Assembly: GCA_015698045.1 (NCBI GenBank)
Contig: BLAL01000215.1
Coordinates: 2,170,001 to 2,234,000 of the forward strand
Origin: Rhizophagus clarus
Taxonomy: Eukaryota > Glomeromycota > Glomeromycetes > Glomerales > Glomeraceae
Reading direction: 5' to 3'
DNA: 64,000 nt
Position 1 is the first letter of the stretch, and every line of letters begins with the position of its first letter. Positions 1-11,363 of the stretch are shown here, piece by piece. Under the pieces are notes generated by a model that was given only the letters and a program-made list of their open reading frames with translations, searched no databases and was not told where the DNA came from. A program made the translations under genes and the position numbers.

Positions 1-335
1 ACGTTGCGATATAATTAATATTTAAACAAATTTAACTTTAATGCATTAATTATTGAACTTATATCTCTTGCCAAAATTAATTTATATCGTACAAATGATT
101 ATTTTCTTTTGGGTAGTATTTATTAAACGCGATTGATAAATAAATCAAAAAATTTCAAGTCAATATCATTTTTCATCGGATAACTCTTACAGTATATCCG
201 AGAGGCCCCCATCAATAACAACTTGATTTTCATGTCGATATTAATGATTGAATTTCACAAATCTTTCTTTATTCCAATTAATTTTGTTTACAGTTATAAA
301 TTAATCCAACATTCGATGTTTAAAGATAATTTATC
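1..335. other. Intergenic, AT-rich
   Basis: This is the region downstream of the leftward MIR gene. No gene, structured RNA or repeat could be supported. Confidence 0.4.
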
Positions 336-1688
336 TTAGGTATCACGATATCCGATAAGCTCAATACACCACTAAATATAATGTAAGAAGAATATTAAAT
401 ATTTTGTTTTAAGCGTGTTTAAATTTAATTGCATGTAGTATGTACCTGATCATTCCCTCCAATTCTTTGATCATGAGCAACAACTTCCTGATAATCTTCA
501 TTGCCAATATTAAATTCAAATTCGTGACTTCTTAAAAAGATATCCTTATCATGTTCCTTGCCATCAAACTGTTTCCATTGAAGCATAATTATGTCATGGG
601 ATTTCACATAATCATAACTTTCTCGATGATGATAATTCTTAATGGTCCAATGATCCTTTCTTTCTTTTTCTTTTTCGTTACAATATACTGTAAAGTAATA
701 ATGATTAATAATTGAAACTATTCCGAATACATGAAAAATAAAACTAACCTCTAAAATGTTTACTTATAGGTGATGTTTTTTGCATATCTGTGTAGAAAAA
801 TTTGCCAAAAATCTCATGTCTTAATTGAATGGTTTTACCATAGTAAATAATAGGTTTAGTGTTAGAACTTATAGACCATAAAGCATTAGGCCCAAAATCG
901 TCACAGTAAACCTATAAAAACATTTTAAGATATGTTAATCAATTTCATAATTAGAACCCATAAATTATTATAATAAATTCAACCAACTATTTTAGAAGAA
1001 TCAAATATTGCAAATATAGCACTAATTCTACCACCACCCTGAAAAAGAAATAAAAAATAAATTAGAAATTTAAGAATCTAAAACTTTTTAAATATTAAAC
1101 AACATTTCTATTTTAAAAAATAATATTAACCTTTGGATATTTTTTATCGCAGCTGGATAAATATTTTCCTGTGGCAATGTGCCTCAAAGCTATGATGGAT
1201 CCATTTTTAATTATTCTTGAATCTTCTAAAACACTTTCTTCAAATACTTTAACCAATTCATCCATAGAATTAACATTCTTTTGATCGTTAGTAAATCTAT
1301 TTATTAGAAAATTATAGGGAACTGCATTAAAAAGACATTTCTTTTGTTCAAGCAAATCTGTAATTTCAGCATCATGACAAAGTTTACGAAATTCGGTAAC
1401 AAAGTTTGCTGTATCTCCACCTTCACGTTCAGTTACATATTTTAATACTTCTAATTTTCTTTTACGAGAATTTTTAAAAATTACAAAAGAAATATGACCT
1501 TTTAAAGCATTAATGAGTGCATCAAAAGAGGTTATATTTTTAGGTATATCAATTGTAGAATCAATATTCATTATAGCAAATTTAAGAATTTCTTGCTCAT
1601 TTGTAATTTGTCTAAAATTACAATATGTGTGCATTTTTTTTATATATTCACTGGGATGAATTCTTCCATCATAAATCGGAGGTTCCAT
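336..1688 (-). CDS. MIR-domain protein with Gag-capsid-like N-terminus (copy 1)
   Basis: Five exons are modelled by GT-AG sites with continuous phase: 1688-1131, 1038-988, 911-749, 687-446 and 371-336, giving 349 aa. Residues 1-165 form a helical region with PPIYDG, HPSEY and GGDTANFVTEFRKLC motifs, resembling the capsid part of Ty3-type Gag (inference from pattern; no zinc knuckle seen). From about residue 170 a MIR beta-trefoil follows (GSIIALRHIATGKYLSS ... LRSHEFEF ... HDQRIGGND), and the last exon supplies the expected WCIELI end. MIR domains occur in protein mannosyltransferases, IP3 receptors and SDF2, where they bind sugar or protein ligands. There is no signal peptide or membrane segment, so it is probably cytosolic. 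The start is the first ATG and matches the start of the divergent paralogue 147 bp away. Function is unknown. Confidence 0.72.
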
Positions 1689-1835
1689 TTTAAGTGTTAT
1701 TAAGAGAGAGATTAAAAAATTTCAAATTTCAACAGGTTTTTATAGGTTACAAATTTACTATATTCGGAATAATCTGATTTTAGCTGCATATAGACAAAAC
1801 GGGGATTAACAACTGTTACATTTTTCTTTCTCAAA
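1689..1835. promoter_or_regulatory. Shared divergent promoter between the MIR paralogues
   Basis: Only 147 bp separate the two start codons, so both promoters and 5' leaders must lie here or overlap the genes. The stretch is AT-rich, with short T-runs before the right-hand ATG. No clear TATA element could be singled out. Confidence 0.5.
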
Positions 1836-3096
1836 ATGGATCCTCCAAAATATAATGGAACTGTACATCCCGAAGAATGGATGCAACAATTTAAAGTATT
1901 TTGTTGTTCTAATAAAATACCACAATCCGAAGAACAATATTTATGGAAACAATTGATTCATCCTGCAATTAAAATTCCTTCTATTGAAAATATATCAACG
2001 CACGATGAACTTTTAAATGCCTTGAAAGCTCATGTCTCTTTTGCTATTTTTAAAGAATCTTGTAAAAAAAAACTAATGGAATTAAAATATATTCCTGAAA
2101 AGGATGGAGGTGATACAGCGGTTTTTCTTTCTAAATTCCAAACTCTTTGTTATAATGCAGAAATTAATAATATTGAAGATATTAAAATAATAATTTACAA
2201 AATTATTATTAAAATGTCTAACGAATTTTTTAAAAGTGAATTCATAAGAAAATCGAAGGAAATTAATTCAATGGAAGAATTGCTAAAATTATTTAATGAT
2301 ATAACAGCGGATGAAGCAATTTTTATTAAAAATGATTCTTATGTCGCCATAAAACATGCTGCCACTGGAAAATATTTGAGTAGTTTACCAGGTATTAATT
2401 ATAAAACGGGTTCATATAATCAAGCGGTTAGTAGATGATTTATTTAAAATATATAAATAAATGTGTGGTTTTTACTAAGATTACATAATAATTGTATAGG
2501 TATTTGCTGGTGAAACTTTACCAGAACCAAATACGATATGGACAATTACTTTTAATACAAATTTTGCTTTTGATGATAGTCAAATTTATTTGACTCATGA
2601 AATGTCTGGCAGAATGTTAATATGCTGCCATAACCAATATGAATCTCCTTTGTCTAAGCATACAGAAGGTAATTTTTATTTGTATGATTATTTTTTGTTT
2701 AAAGAAACTTCTTAATTATTCTTTTATTTTGTAGTTAATTGTTATGTTGGATATGAATATGGAGGTTATTCTGCAGCTTGGAAATTGAAAATGCGTAATT
2801 CAACAAATAATTGCACACGTGTAAAATCCCAAGATAGAATTATCCTACAAAATAATGATTATAATAAGGTTTTACGAAGTCATGAACTTGAATTCAACCT
2901 AAATGATAAGTCATATCAAGAAGTTTTTTGTCATGATGAAAGAATCGGAGGAAATGATGAGGTATGTAACGATAAAGTTAATTAATTTTAACGAATAACT
3001 AGAAAAGAGATTATTAACAAACGTCAAACCTTTTAGTGGATTATTGAACTTATTGAAGACCATTTATTTCAATATATATGTGATATTTCTAAATAA
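1836..3096 (+). CDS. MIR-domain protein with Gag-capsid-like N-terminus (copy 2)
   Basis: Four exons are modelled: 1836-2426, 2500-2668, 2735-2961 and 3037-3096, giving 348 aa. The N-terminus mirrors the divergent neighbour: PPKYNG, HPEEW, ALKAHVSFAIFKESC and GGDTAVFLSKFQTLC. The MIR part starts near residue 175 (YVAIKHAATGKYLSS) and ends HDERIGGNDE followed by WIIELI, which is encoded by the small last exon. One intron found in copy 1 is missing or shifted here, so the pair has diverged in gene structure as well as in sequence. No signal peptide is seen. As for copy 1, the capsid resemblance is inferred from spacing and motif pattern only; the MIR assignment is firmer. Confidence 0.72.
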
Positions 3097-3401
3097 ATTT
3101 ATATGAGATTATGTTATAAATTTATTAAATAAATCAAATTTTAACCGTATATATAAAAAAAATCATTATGATTTTTCTTATTCTTGGTTACTAAGGTATG
3201 GGCTAAACTTTTGTAATCTAACTAAACTACAGTCTGATTAAAACCACAACAGATAACGAATAAAACGATAATCCAATTCATATTTATTTAATGATTACTT
3301 TTTTGCGTGCTGGATATCATTTTCTTCTTTTGTCGACCATAGTCATAAATTTGGCATAATTCAACTAATAATTTCGAGTTGTTACTAATCCGAGAGCTAA
3401 G

Positions 3402-3459
3402 TAATAGTTATTTCACGGAAATCAACGGTGTAGCCGTGAACTTCGTGAAATAACTATTA
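3402..3459. repeat. Perfect 16-bp inverted repeat around a smaller hairpin
   Basis: The arms 3402-3417 and 3444-3459 are perfectly complementary. The 26-bp centre contains a second small stem (ACGG...CCGT). This could be a cruciform or a minimal foldback element. No target duplication was identified. Confidence 0.7.
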
Positions 3460-4150
3460 AAATCATAATATCACGGTTCCGATATTGATAGGCTTTTTGT
3501 CCCGTTTTTTTTTAAATAAACACAATCCATAGGAATAACAAGAAAAAAAAATCACGAATTTTAACTAGGAGCTGCGGAATAAACAACATTTAATATAACT
3601 ATATATATAATTTTTCTTACACAGCCTGTCTAATGGTTGGCTTGTTATGAAGAAAATGCAATAAATACGATAATAATATTTTAATGTTAAGAGACACGAC
3701 CTTTTTTTAGTATTTTTACAAAGTATATATAATCCTTCAAATTTCTCAAACCTAAGCTAACACTATGTGAAAATAATAAGTTATGCGTAATGCAATTTTG
3801 CTTTATTATTTCAAGGTTTATATATAAAGTTATACAATAAATACAATTTCGTGAAATGCATAATGTTTCTATACTAATTACCTATAAGATTATCAATCTT
3901 TTTTTCCACACAACATTTCCTAAATGAAAGTTCATCACTAGCAGGATACAAAATTTTCTTCACATTCTTGCGTAGCTCGATTTGATCTCCGTAGTGAAAA
4001 TTGATACTTAGTTTTGCTTGTACTAGTATTAAGATTAGACATAAATTATTCGGTTTACCGTCAGTGTTATCACGATTGGTTAGCAGTGTGGAGGTAGAAG
4101 AGATATAAGAGTTGAAAAAAGACCACTCATTCTAATTAGAAAATTCTTTA

Positions 4151-4339
4151 CATCAAATTTAAAGATTTATTGCCTTAGTGGAAGCTTTGTTACATTAAAC
4201 TTGTATCATTACATCACATATTCAAGAATTTATTGGCTTAGCAAAAGCCTTTGTTACATTGAATTTATGCCATTATATCATATATTCAAGGATTTATTGG
4301 CTTAGTAAGGCTTCGTTGCATTGAACTTGTGGCTACATT
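4151..4339. repeat. Three-copy tandem repeat of about 63 bp
   Basis: Copies at about 4151-4211, 4212-4275 and 4276-4339 each contain a version of GATTTATTGGCTTAG followed by GCTTTGTTACATTGAA and a CATTA end. They are about 80 percent alike by eye. The repeat is noncoding. Confidence 0.7.
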
Positions 4340-4822
4340 TATAATATAAAGATATATAAGTCTTATAAGACACGATATTTCCAGGAGGATTCATGTTTCA
4401 AACTAAATTTTATATCATACATATATATTTTGATAATATATATAGTAAAAGCAGCTACCATTCAGATAATTTACTCCAAAATATCTTTCAACATTTTTAC
4501 AATATATTTAAGATGAGAATAGAAAAACTCTCTGAAATAAATTACATTTTGTTTCACTTTATTTTACGACTGACCTTCAATACTTATCAACGTAACAATT
4601 GTTAACAGGTTTAAACATGTAATCTTAATAAATAGCTTAAAAATTTTATAATCAAAAATGATTATTCGTATAGAAAAACCTTCAAATTACGTAAGTCAAA
4701 GACTCCAACAAATTCATAATGCATCAATGAGAATATTACCAAGTTGACGAGGACAAAAATGATATATTGTATGCGGATCGTCATAAGTAGGCAGAACAAT
4801 TATTGTAATTGGATTCATTCAG

Positions 4823-4915
4823 ACGGTTCGTGATAAGGCAACTTGTTAAAAGAGCAACAGCCCAGAACAGGCGTGAAGGTCCCTAACAAGCTACTGAGCG
4901 AGCACAAGGCATCAA
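4823..4915 (+). pseudogene. Mitochondrial-type LSU rRNA fragment (probable NUMT)
   Basis: The string around AACAGCCCAGA and GAAGGTCCCTAAC follows the conserved order of bacterial and mitochondrial large-subunit rRNA domain II, in the part preceding the AAGGTCCC motif. The preceding CAGACGG...GTGATAAGG part aligns in order with the same region. It is less AT-rich than its surroundings. It is a fragment, not a functional rRNA gene, most simply explained by insertion of mitochondrial DNA into the nucleus. Confidence 0.6.
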
Positions 4916-5014
4916 TCCAACGTATTGATGATGTATTAATAAGATGTGTTTATATTTCAGTCATTTAAATATGAAAGGTGTTAAAAGTTTAGTAGTAAGC
5001 AAGGCCAAAAGCAG

Positions 5015-5290
5015 AGACTAAAAACAGTTAATGAGAGAATGGGATTGGTGGAATAAAAAACCTAAATTCAAATTTTTCTTTTTAGTTGTGGGTTCACAAC
5101 TAAAAAAGTAGCTTAGATGCAAACATAGGCTAAAAACAGATAATAAAAGAATGGGATAAATGGATGAAAAAATATATAGGCTTTAAAGCAGGTAATAAAA
5201 GAACGAGATAAATGGGACGAAAAAACATATAGGCTTAAAAGCAAATATAAAAGAATAGGATTATTAGGATTATTGGGATTAACGTCAAAA
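5015..5290. repeat. Degenerate tandem repeat block with a hairpin
   Basis: Variants of a unit containing GGCTAAAAACAG and AAAAGAATGGGATAAATGG recur three to four times. Within the block, 5078-5090 and 5095-5108 form a stem of about 13 bp around a 4-nt loop. Confidence 0.5.
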
Positions 5291-5771
5291 ATTCAAATTT
5301 TTTTAAAAAGTAAGCTTAGATGCTTTAGTTGCATGCTGAGCATCCAAATTTAATTACAAGGTTGCGTTAATTAATTGTAAGTTACTTACTGCTTATTGCA
5401 CAAGAATTAATAAATTTTCATTTATAATTATTTTATTCAAAACATATTCTATTAAATTTGAATTGCCAATAATTATTATTTTCTCCGAATAAGCTCGTTC
5501 CTATCAACTTTGATAAAAACTAATTAATATATGATGAGTTCACTATGTATAGTGAAATTTAACTTGCGTGACTTGCGCACATTTAAATTTAAAAAAAAAT
5601 TCTTACGTGTTTCGCAAGTTCCGCAAGTCATTGGATTTGAATTAAAGATATACCTAAAATAAAGATAATAAAAAAGAATGCAACCATTAAAATAAATTTA
5701 ATCAATGACATTAACGAGCAGCTAAATAAACTTTTGTCTGGATCATATATGACTGTTTAACCATCTAGAGA

Positions 5772-5853
5772 CCAAAAATCCCAAGATAGAGTTGTTCTAC
5801 AAAATAATGATTATAATGAGATCATGAACTTGAATTCAACATTAATGATAAGT
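5772..5853 (+). pseudogene. Fragment of a MIR-domain gene (3' part)
   Basis: This piece closely matches 2824-2912 of the rightward MIR gene, sharing AATCCCAAGATAGA, AAAATAATGATTATAAT, ATCATGAACTTGAATTCAAC and AATGATAAG. A short internal deletion breaks the frame, and stops follow at once. No other exons remain nearby. Confidence 0.75.
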
Positions 5854-7280
5854 AGTAGTTACAGCAATAGATTGGCCAAAAAGCAGCAAAGTTAGATAAT
5901 CATGTTAATGAATTTTGTTTTCTGTTTATCCAGAATTTAAGAGATAATTTGAAGACTCAGAGATTCTTGTTCCAAGTCAAGAAAAGTGATAGATCAGGAA
6001 AGCAGGATGTTGCAAGGTGAAAAATCAGATTTAATCGAATAAACGATAATGTTAAGATAATTTTAACATCGCATCGTCTTTATTAAGGATAATTACCAAT
6101 CCAATTCATAGATAATAAGATTCAATTTGATATTTTTCAGGGTATTAATCAATTATCTTAACGAGCGAAGTTTGTTGCTAAAAAAGGGACTGGGAACATT
6201 TCAATCAGGCGACATAAAGTGGTAAAAAATGATTTTCAATATCTGAAATTGAATTTGCGTGACTGGCTAATTCATATTCTTTATTACTATACACGGAGAG
6301 TATTTTTGCAACTATTTACTAAGATCTGGGAAAACTTGTGAGTACTTTTACATGCAATTTGAAGGGTGTCATGAACACCAAAAACCTAGGAAGCGTCTTT
6401 CATGCGGTACATCGACTAGCTCTAAACCTGGTCTTTGTAGGAAACATGCTAGCGCCCTGCGCTTAGTGGGTATTATATGACAAGATGCTAGATGCCTATT
6501 AACATTTGCCCTAAAGGCCCCGGATAATTAAAGCCTCAAAATCAGAAATTGCTATTCCCAGGCTTGTAAATATATGAATTCTAATATAAAATAAGTCATA
6601 TTGAGGGAGTAAGCACCCAAGTCGATTTGCATATAATTGGGACTGTGTAAGAAAACAAATCAGCATTCCTAATAAATAAGATAAAAAGGACACGATCAAT
6701 GTGGCACTCGTCCCTCCTCTGCTGCTAAATGGTCATTCTGGATTGATTCGAAATCGAAATCCATATCAGATATCAAGTTTGTTAATAGAATAACTAGTCA
6801 TATATAAATTCAGAAATGATTTTTTTTTATTGCGTAATTTTTTATTTGTAATTGTAGATTCTTCTGTAGTCCTATGTCATTGATTTTCCGTAGTGCACCC
6901 TTTTTTGTGTGCCAGGTTCGTGGCTCAGCAAATTTAAAAAAACATCATTAAAGATTTTTTTCTACGACACAAAGTTTTCAGTGGATGTAATTTCACCTGC
7001 TCTGCAGCCGATTTTGACTTTACATATAAATGATTGATTACCGACTTTATCGATCATTTCCAAAAATGGATTTCGGGAAAGAAAGGCTTTTGCTAAATAA
7101 GTCAATAATGATATTTAAAATCGCTTTTGTCACTCTAAGTAAACTTGAAGAGCAGCCAAAATTACATTTACCTAATAATTTTTGAGGTTACATGTTATTA
7201 AGAAATTTTTTTTTTTTCATTATGATTTTTATTGCGCCACAATCTGACACACAAAAGACAATGCTTCCGTAGTACGATTC

Positions 7281-7353
7281 TTAATACGGATTTTAATCCG
7301 TATTAAAAATAAGGATAAGTGCTACGATCCGGATTAAAGTTTTTAATCCGGAT
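7281..7353. repeat. Paired palindromes (two related hairpins)
   Basis: The segment 7281-7306 is a 12-bp perfect stem with a 2-nt loop. The segment 7327-7353 is a second 12-bp perfect stem with a 3-nt loop. Both are built from the word GGATTAAA or its complement and are preceded by similar GTACGATTC and GCTACGATC words, suggesting an old duplication or a foldback element. Confidence 0.7.
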
Positions 7354-8203
7354 TTTTAATCCGAATTTCAAACAATAACGGAATGTATATGCATTCTTTT
7401 TTATTATTAATGATTAACGAAAAAATTCAAATACAATGTATACAATAACCATCATTAATATAGTAAATATAATTTACTATATATTAAATTTGTATTCTTT
7501 AAACTTAAAAGAGTGTTCCCATGCTCCATATCGTAATATAAATTCAATCAGCTAATCCCGGATCACAACCCGTTTATATCCGTTGTATTCGGATCATCTT
7601 AATTAAGCTTGAATGACGAGGATCGAAACCCTAAGAACCGCGCGTACCGTATTGCGGTGAGGCGTAGCGCTGTGGCGTAGAATTACGTATTTACGCAGCC
7701 TGCGCAGCCTGCGTCTAGATGTACAATACAGTAGTATCTGCCGTAGTATCTCGTAGATCTTGATCTCCGCTGCATTTCTACGCCATGAAAAATTGTAGAT
7801 ATTATTTTTTTAATGCCAATCTGACTCGCTGCACATTTACTAAATAACAAAGTTTAAAAAATTTGTGATAAATGTAATCATAATCGATGGAAATGATATA
7901 ACAGATAATCATCGTTAATGAATTAAAGTTGGTCTTTGTTATTCTATTGTAAAAAAAAGAATACGTATATACACAGTGAAATAATAATTTTAATAGATTA
8001 TAAATATCATAAACATAAGTTGTTTATTAAGCATTATATGATTTACAATAAAGAACCGATAATTGATTACATGATCTTTTAAACGAAAAAGGATCTTTTA
8101 TGTATCTATGATAAGTTAAATTGCAAAAAAAAAAAATTACACCTCTTCTCTATACAATGGTCAAAGATTAAGTATTAACTGAAGCATCAATAATTTAGTT
8201 GAT

Positions 8204-9673
8204 TCATACTTTTGCCGAATTAATAATATATTCTTCATACAAGACATTCTCTCTCGCATATTTATCCAATACTAAATCAATCTTAGGAGATCTTCTTGAT
8301 GAAGGAATTTCAAGATTTAATTTTTTTGTCAATCTTTTCTTGCATCCATTCAAAAATACATCTAAAGATTCTTCGTTAAATTCCCAATATGGATCCAGTC
8401 GTAAAGTATTTAAATCCTTAGGAATATATTCTGATGCAATTTTTAAAAAATCATTAATATCGTAAGAAGCGTATTCTCCCCAAAAATGTAATTTTTCTAA
8501 TTTGGTACAAGTTTTAAATAACACTAACAAATGATTATTTCTGAGTTTTTTGGTTTTGACACAAATATATCCTTCATATTCTATCAAATTTGGACAATAT
8601 TTAACGAGAGTTTCACTAAGTTTTCCCATTATCTTCATATTGTGATTTATCGAGGTTCCTCTAAAATAAAGGTATTTTAATTTTATTCCATGAATTATCA
8701 AAAAATCGCAAATATCACGATCCATATAAAAATTAGAAATGGTAAATTTCTCCAATTTTGGAAATGTTGCATTTAAAAAATAACACCCGTTGAAACTCAT
8801 AATACTTTCTAATTCTTTCAAATTTTTAAATTCTGAAAGGAAAAGTTTAGAACTTCCATTTAATTTCAATCTACTAATATTATCAAGATTTTTCTCTTTT
8901 ATAATATTCTCAATCAAAAGTGTTGAAGAAGTTTTTAATCCAATACTTAGAGACTCCAAAGGAACTTTTTGTATATCAAGTAATTTAGCTAATCCTTGAT
9001 TATCATACTCTTGGTCTTCTAAACGAAATGATTTAATTTGTGTACATATTTGTGATAAAAGGTATATGAATTCTGAATGTCGATTTCCTTTATAATAGAA
9101 TTCTGTAATATTTGATAAACATTTGTCACTATCAGGTAACAATGGAAAGTGAAAGATTACGTTCGAATTTGGTACATCAGAGATATCGATCCTGTAAATT
9201 TTTCTACATTTATTCATAAACATCCTTAAAATATGTTCCAACAATTGATGCTGATGAAAAATTTTTTCATTATCTTCTTTATGAAAATATTTTTTGATTA
9301 AAAGTGATATAGCATCATATAATTTTTGATAATTTAAAATTTGTAAATGTGATGGATAATCATATGATGCTTGTCGTAAAATTTCTTCCGGTAATTTTAA
9401 ATCATTTTTCATTAGAGAATCTTTTGATTTCTGTGAAATAAATGTAAGATATGTTTTCATAATTGAAATCATACGATCATCATCATCATCATTTTCGGAT
9501 GAAATAGATTCCAAAGGATTTCTCCAAAGGATAGAAATTGCTAATGAACTCCACTGTTTATTCACAAAAATACAATTATGTAAAGTTTTATAAATGAAAA
9601 GATTTTTTTTTATTGAAATATATTCAATATATTCGAATATTTTTAGAAGACATTGTGATGGAAGTGGATCCAT
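8204..9673 (-). CDS. F-box protein with LRR-like C-terminal region
   Basis: This is an intronless gene of 489 aa, counted from the ATG at 9673. A longer reading frame runs up to 9781, but the chosen start places MDPLPSQCLLKIFEYI at the N-terminus, as in the other F-box genes here. Residues 1-50 are F-box-like (LPSQCLLKIF, C-x-FVNKQWSSLAISILWRNP). The remainder has irregular leucine-rich segments (LKNLKELESI, FPKLEKFTIS, CTKLEKLHFW) typical of this fungal family. F-box proteins link Skp1-Cullin1 ubiquitin ligases to substrates; the substrate is unknown. It is one of a same-strand tandem pair with 166 bp between the genes. Confidence 0.82.
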   Translation of the reverse strand: MDPLPSQCLLKIFEYIEYISIKKNLFIYKTLHNCIFVNKQWSSLAISILWRNPLESISSENDDDDDRMISIMKTYLTFISQKSKDSLMKNDLKLPEEILRQASYDYPSHLQILNYQKLYDAISLLIKKYFHKEDNEKIFHQHQLLEHILRMFMNKCRKIYRIDISDVPNSNVIFHFPLLPDSDKCLSNITEFYYKGNRHSEFIYLLSQICTQIKSFRLEDQEYDNQGLAKLLDIQKVPLESLSIGLKTSSTLLIENIIKEKNLDNISRLKLNGSSKLFLSEFKNLKELESIMSFNGCYFLNATFPKLEKFTISNFYMDRDICDFLIIHGIKLKYLYFRGTSINHNMKIMGKLSETLVKYCPNLIEYEGYICVKTKKLRNNHLLVLFKTCTKLEKLHFWGEYASYDINDFLKIASEYIPKDLNTLRLDPYWEFNEESLDVFLNGCKKRLTKKLNLEIPSSRRSPKIDLVLDKYARENVLYEEYIINSAKV

Positions 9674-9839
9674 CTTTATGGTATATTGAAAAGAATTTTT
9701 TGAGATGGGAAAAAGACCGAGTGTCCTATTATTTATTACTTTTATGGTCGCACAAACTATGTTCGTTATTATGACGTGCATAATATCATTTGTTACAATT
9801 TTAAAAATTTAATAATTTATGATTTACTTAAAAAAAATA

Positions 9840-11363
9840 TTACATGTAATTTAAAAAACTTTCAAGTAATTCTTCGTACTTATTATAATTTGATTTTATC
9901 ACATTTTGATTTGCGAAATTTTCCATTATCAATTCAATATCTAGAGATTGTGGTGCAAATTTAAATTCTAAAACTTTAAACAATCTCGTAGCACATTCCT
10001 GTAAAAAGGACTTCAACGCTTCAATTGAGATAATATAATTACCTACAATCTGAAAACTAGTTAAATTGATTGGAACAAAAGATTCAGATTGTAGTAATGA
10101 ATTGCTAATATCAACTCCATTCTTAACGTGGTCAAAATCAGATTTTGAATTGCGTATAATTAAATATTCGAGTTTTGGACATTTTTGAAAAAATAATTGT
10201 AACATTTCAACTCCTTCAATGTCAAATGGACCATAATAATAATAAAGATTTTTACAATTATTAATCAAAATTTCAGTAAACATAGGAAATTCCTCCTCGT
10301 TAATTGAATCCGCAAAATTAATTTCCAAATATTCCAAACTTCCATGAGTATTTTTAATTAAGGCACCAAGTTGTAATAAGGAACAATTTTTTGGACGGAC
10401 TATTAATTCTCTAAGTTTGGGAAATGAACAATTAATAAAATTTTCCCAAATCGGTTCTTCGATACGCATTGTAGGGGACAATTTTATTTTTTCAAGATTT
10501 TTGCTTTCTCTAAAAAAATCCAATGAATTTTCTAATCCAAATAATCGTATCTCAGTAACGGAATGTGATCTTTTCCTAATAACATTTTCGAGAAGAGGGA
10601 TTTTATTATTTCTCATATTCATCAAAATACAATCCAAGGGAACTTTTTGTACTTCAATAAGTTTAATCAATCCTCCATTATCCATACAACAACACTCTAT
10701 ATTAAATCTTTTGATGTTCCTGCAATATTGAGATGCGAGGTACATAAATTCCGAGGAAAGACATCCTTTACATGAAAATTCTGTAATGTTGGATAAACAT
10801 TCTTCAGCATCTGGCAGAAGAGGAAGATGTAAAACCTCATCTTTGATTCCAGCTTTCATAAATATACTAAATCTTTTCAAATTTTTACATTTACTCATAA
10901 ATAATTTGCAGACAAGTTTCATGAATTGTAATTGGCGAAATTTTATTTCGGTTATTAACATATTTTTTTCTTGCTTATAACTTTTCGATAACCAAAGTCC
11001 AATCGCAAGATATAAAGATTGATAATCAAAACCTTTCAATAATGATGGATAATCAATAAATGCCGATTTCAATGTTGAATCAGGTAATTGTAATTCACTA
11101 TCCAATATTTGCGATTTTGAGTCCTGTGGCAAACAAGAGATATAAATCGTCATCAATGGTACGAGTCGACTTCTATTTTGTTCTTTGGAGTGTAACCATT
11201 CAATTGGTTCTCTCCATAGTATAGTAAGGGCGGACTCACACCATTTGCGATTCACCAAGATACAAGCATGTAATGATTTGAAACTGTCTCCCCAATCATT
11301 GTTTCTCGGTCCGAAATGTTCAAAGATGCATAAAAGACACTCAGGTGGTAATCTGGGACTCAT
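9840..11363 (-). CDS. F-box protein with LRR-like C-terminal region
   Basis: This intronless gene encodes 507 aa. It opens MSPRLPPECLLCIFEHF, then CILVNRKWCESALTILWREPIEWL, an F-box-like N-terminus of about 55 residues. Leucine-rich segments follow (SFPKLRELIVRP, KNTHGSLEYLEINFA, CPKLEYLIIRNS), with Cys-rich turns such as CRNIKRFNIECCCMDN. It is closer in wording to the F-box gene at 26.3-27.8 kb (shared ILWREPI-W, CCCxDN and LxxLIESQ or LIEVQ motifs) than to its immediate downstream neighbour. The probable role is substrate receptor of an SCF ubiquitin ligase; the target is not predictable. Confidence 0.85.
   Translation of the reverse strand: MSPRLPPECLLCIFEHFGPRNNDWGDSFKSLHACILVNRKWCESALTILWREPIEWLHSKEQNRSRLVPLMTIYISCLPQDSKSQILDSELQLPDSTLKSAFIDYPSLLKGFDYQSLYLAIGLWLSKSYKQEKNMLITEIKFRQLQFMKLVCKLFMSKCKNLKRFSIFMKAGIKDEVLHLPLLPDAEECLSNITEFSCKGCLSSEFMYLASQYCRNIKRFNIECCCMDNGGLIKLIEVQKVPLDCILMNMRNNKIPLLENVIRKRSHSVTEIRLFGLENSLDFFRESKNLEKIKLSPTMRIEEPIWENFINCSFPKLRELIVRPKNCSLLQLGALIKNTHGSLEYLEINFADSINEEEFPMFTEILINNCKNLYYYYGPFDIEGVEMLQLFFQKCPKLEYLIIRNSKSDFDHVKNGVDISNSLLQSESFVPINLTSFQIVGNYIISIEALKSFLQECATRLFKVLEFKFAPQSLDIELIMENFANQNVIKSNYNKYEELLESFLNYM

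Larger units (their letters stand above)
3460..8203. other. Gene-poor region of repeats and relics
   Basis: Apart from the repeats, the rRNA-like fragment and the MIR fragment listed separately, no convincing coding exon is visible on either strand. Around 7630-7720 a locally GC-rich patch has short repeated GCGTAG and GCAGCCTGCG words, whose origin was not identified. Confidence 0.4.

Noticed and set aside
9674-9781. Upstream extension of the F-box gene at 8.2 kb
   Set aside because: It would add 36 residues before the F-box that the paralogues lack; the internal ATG aligns with their starts.
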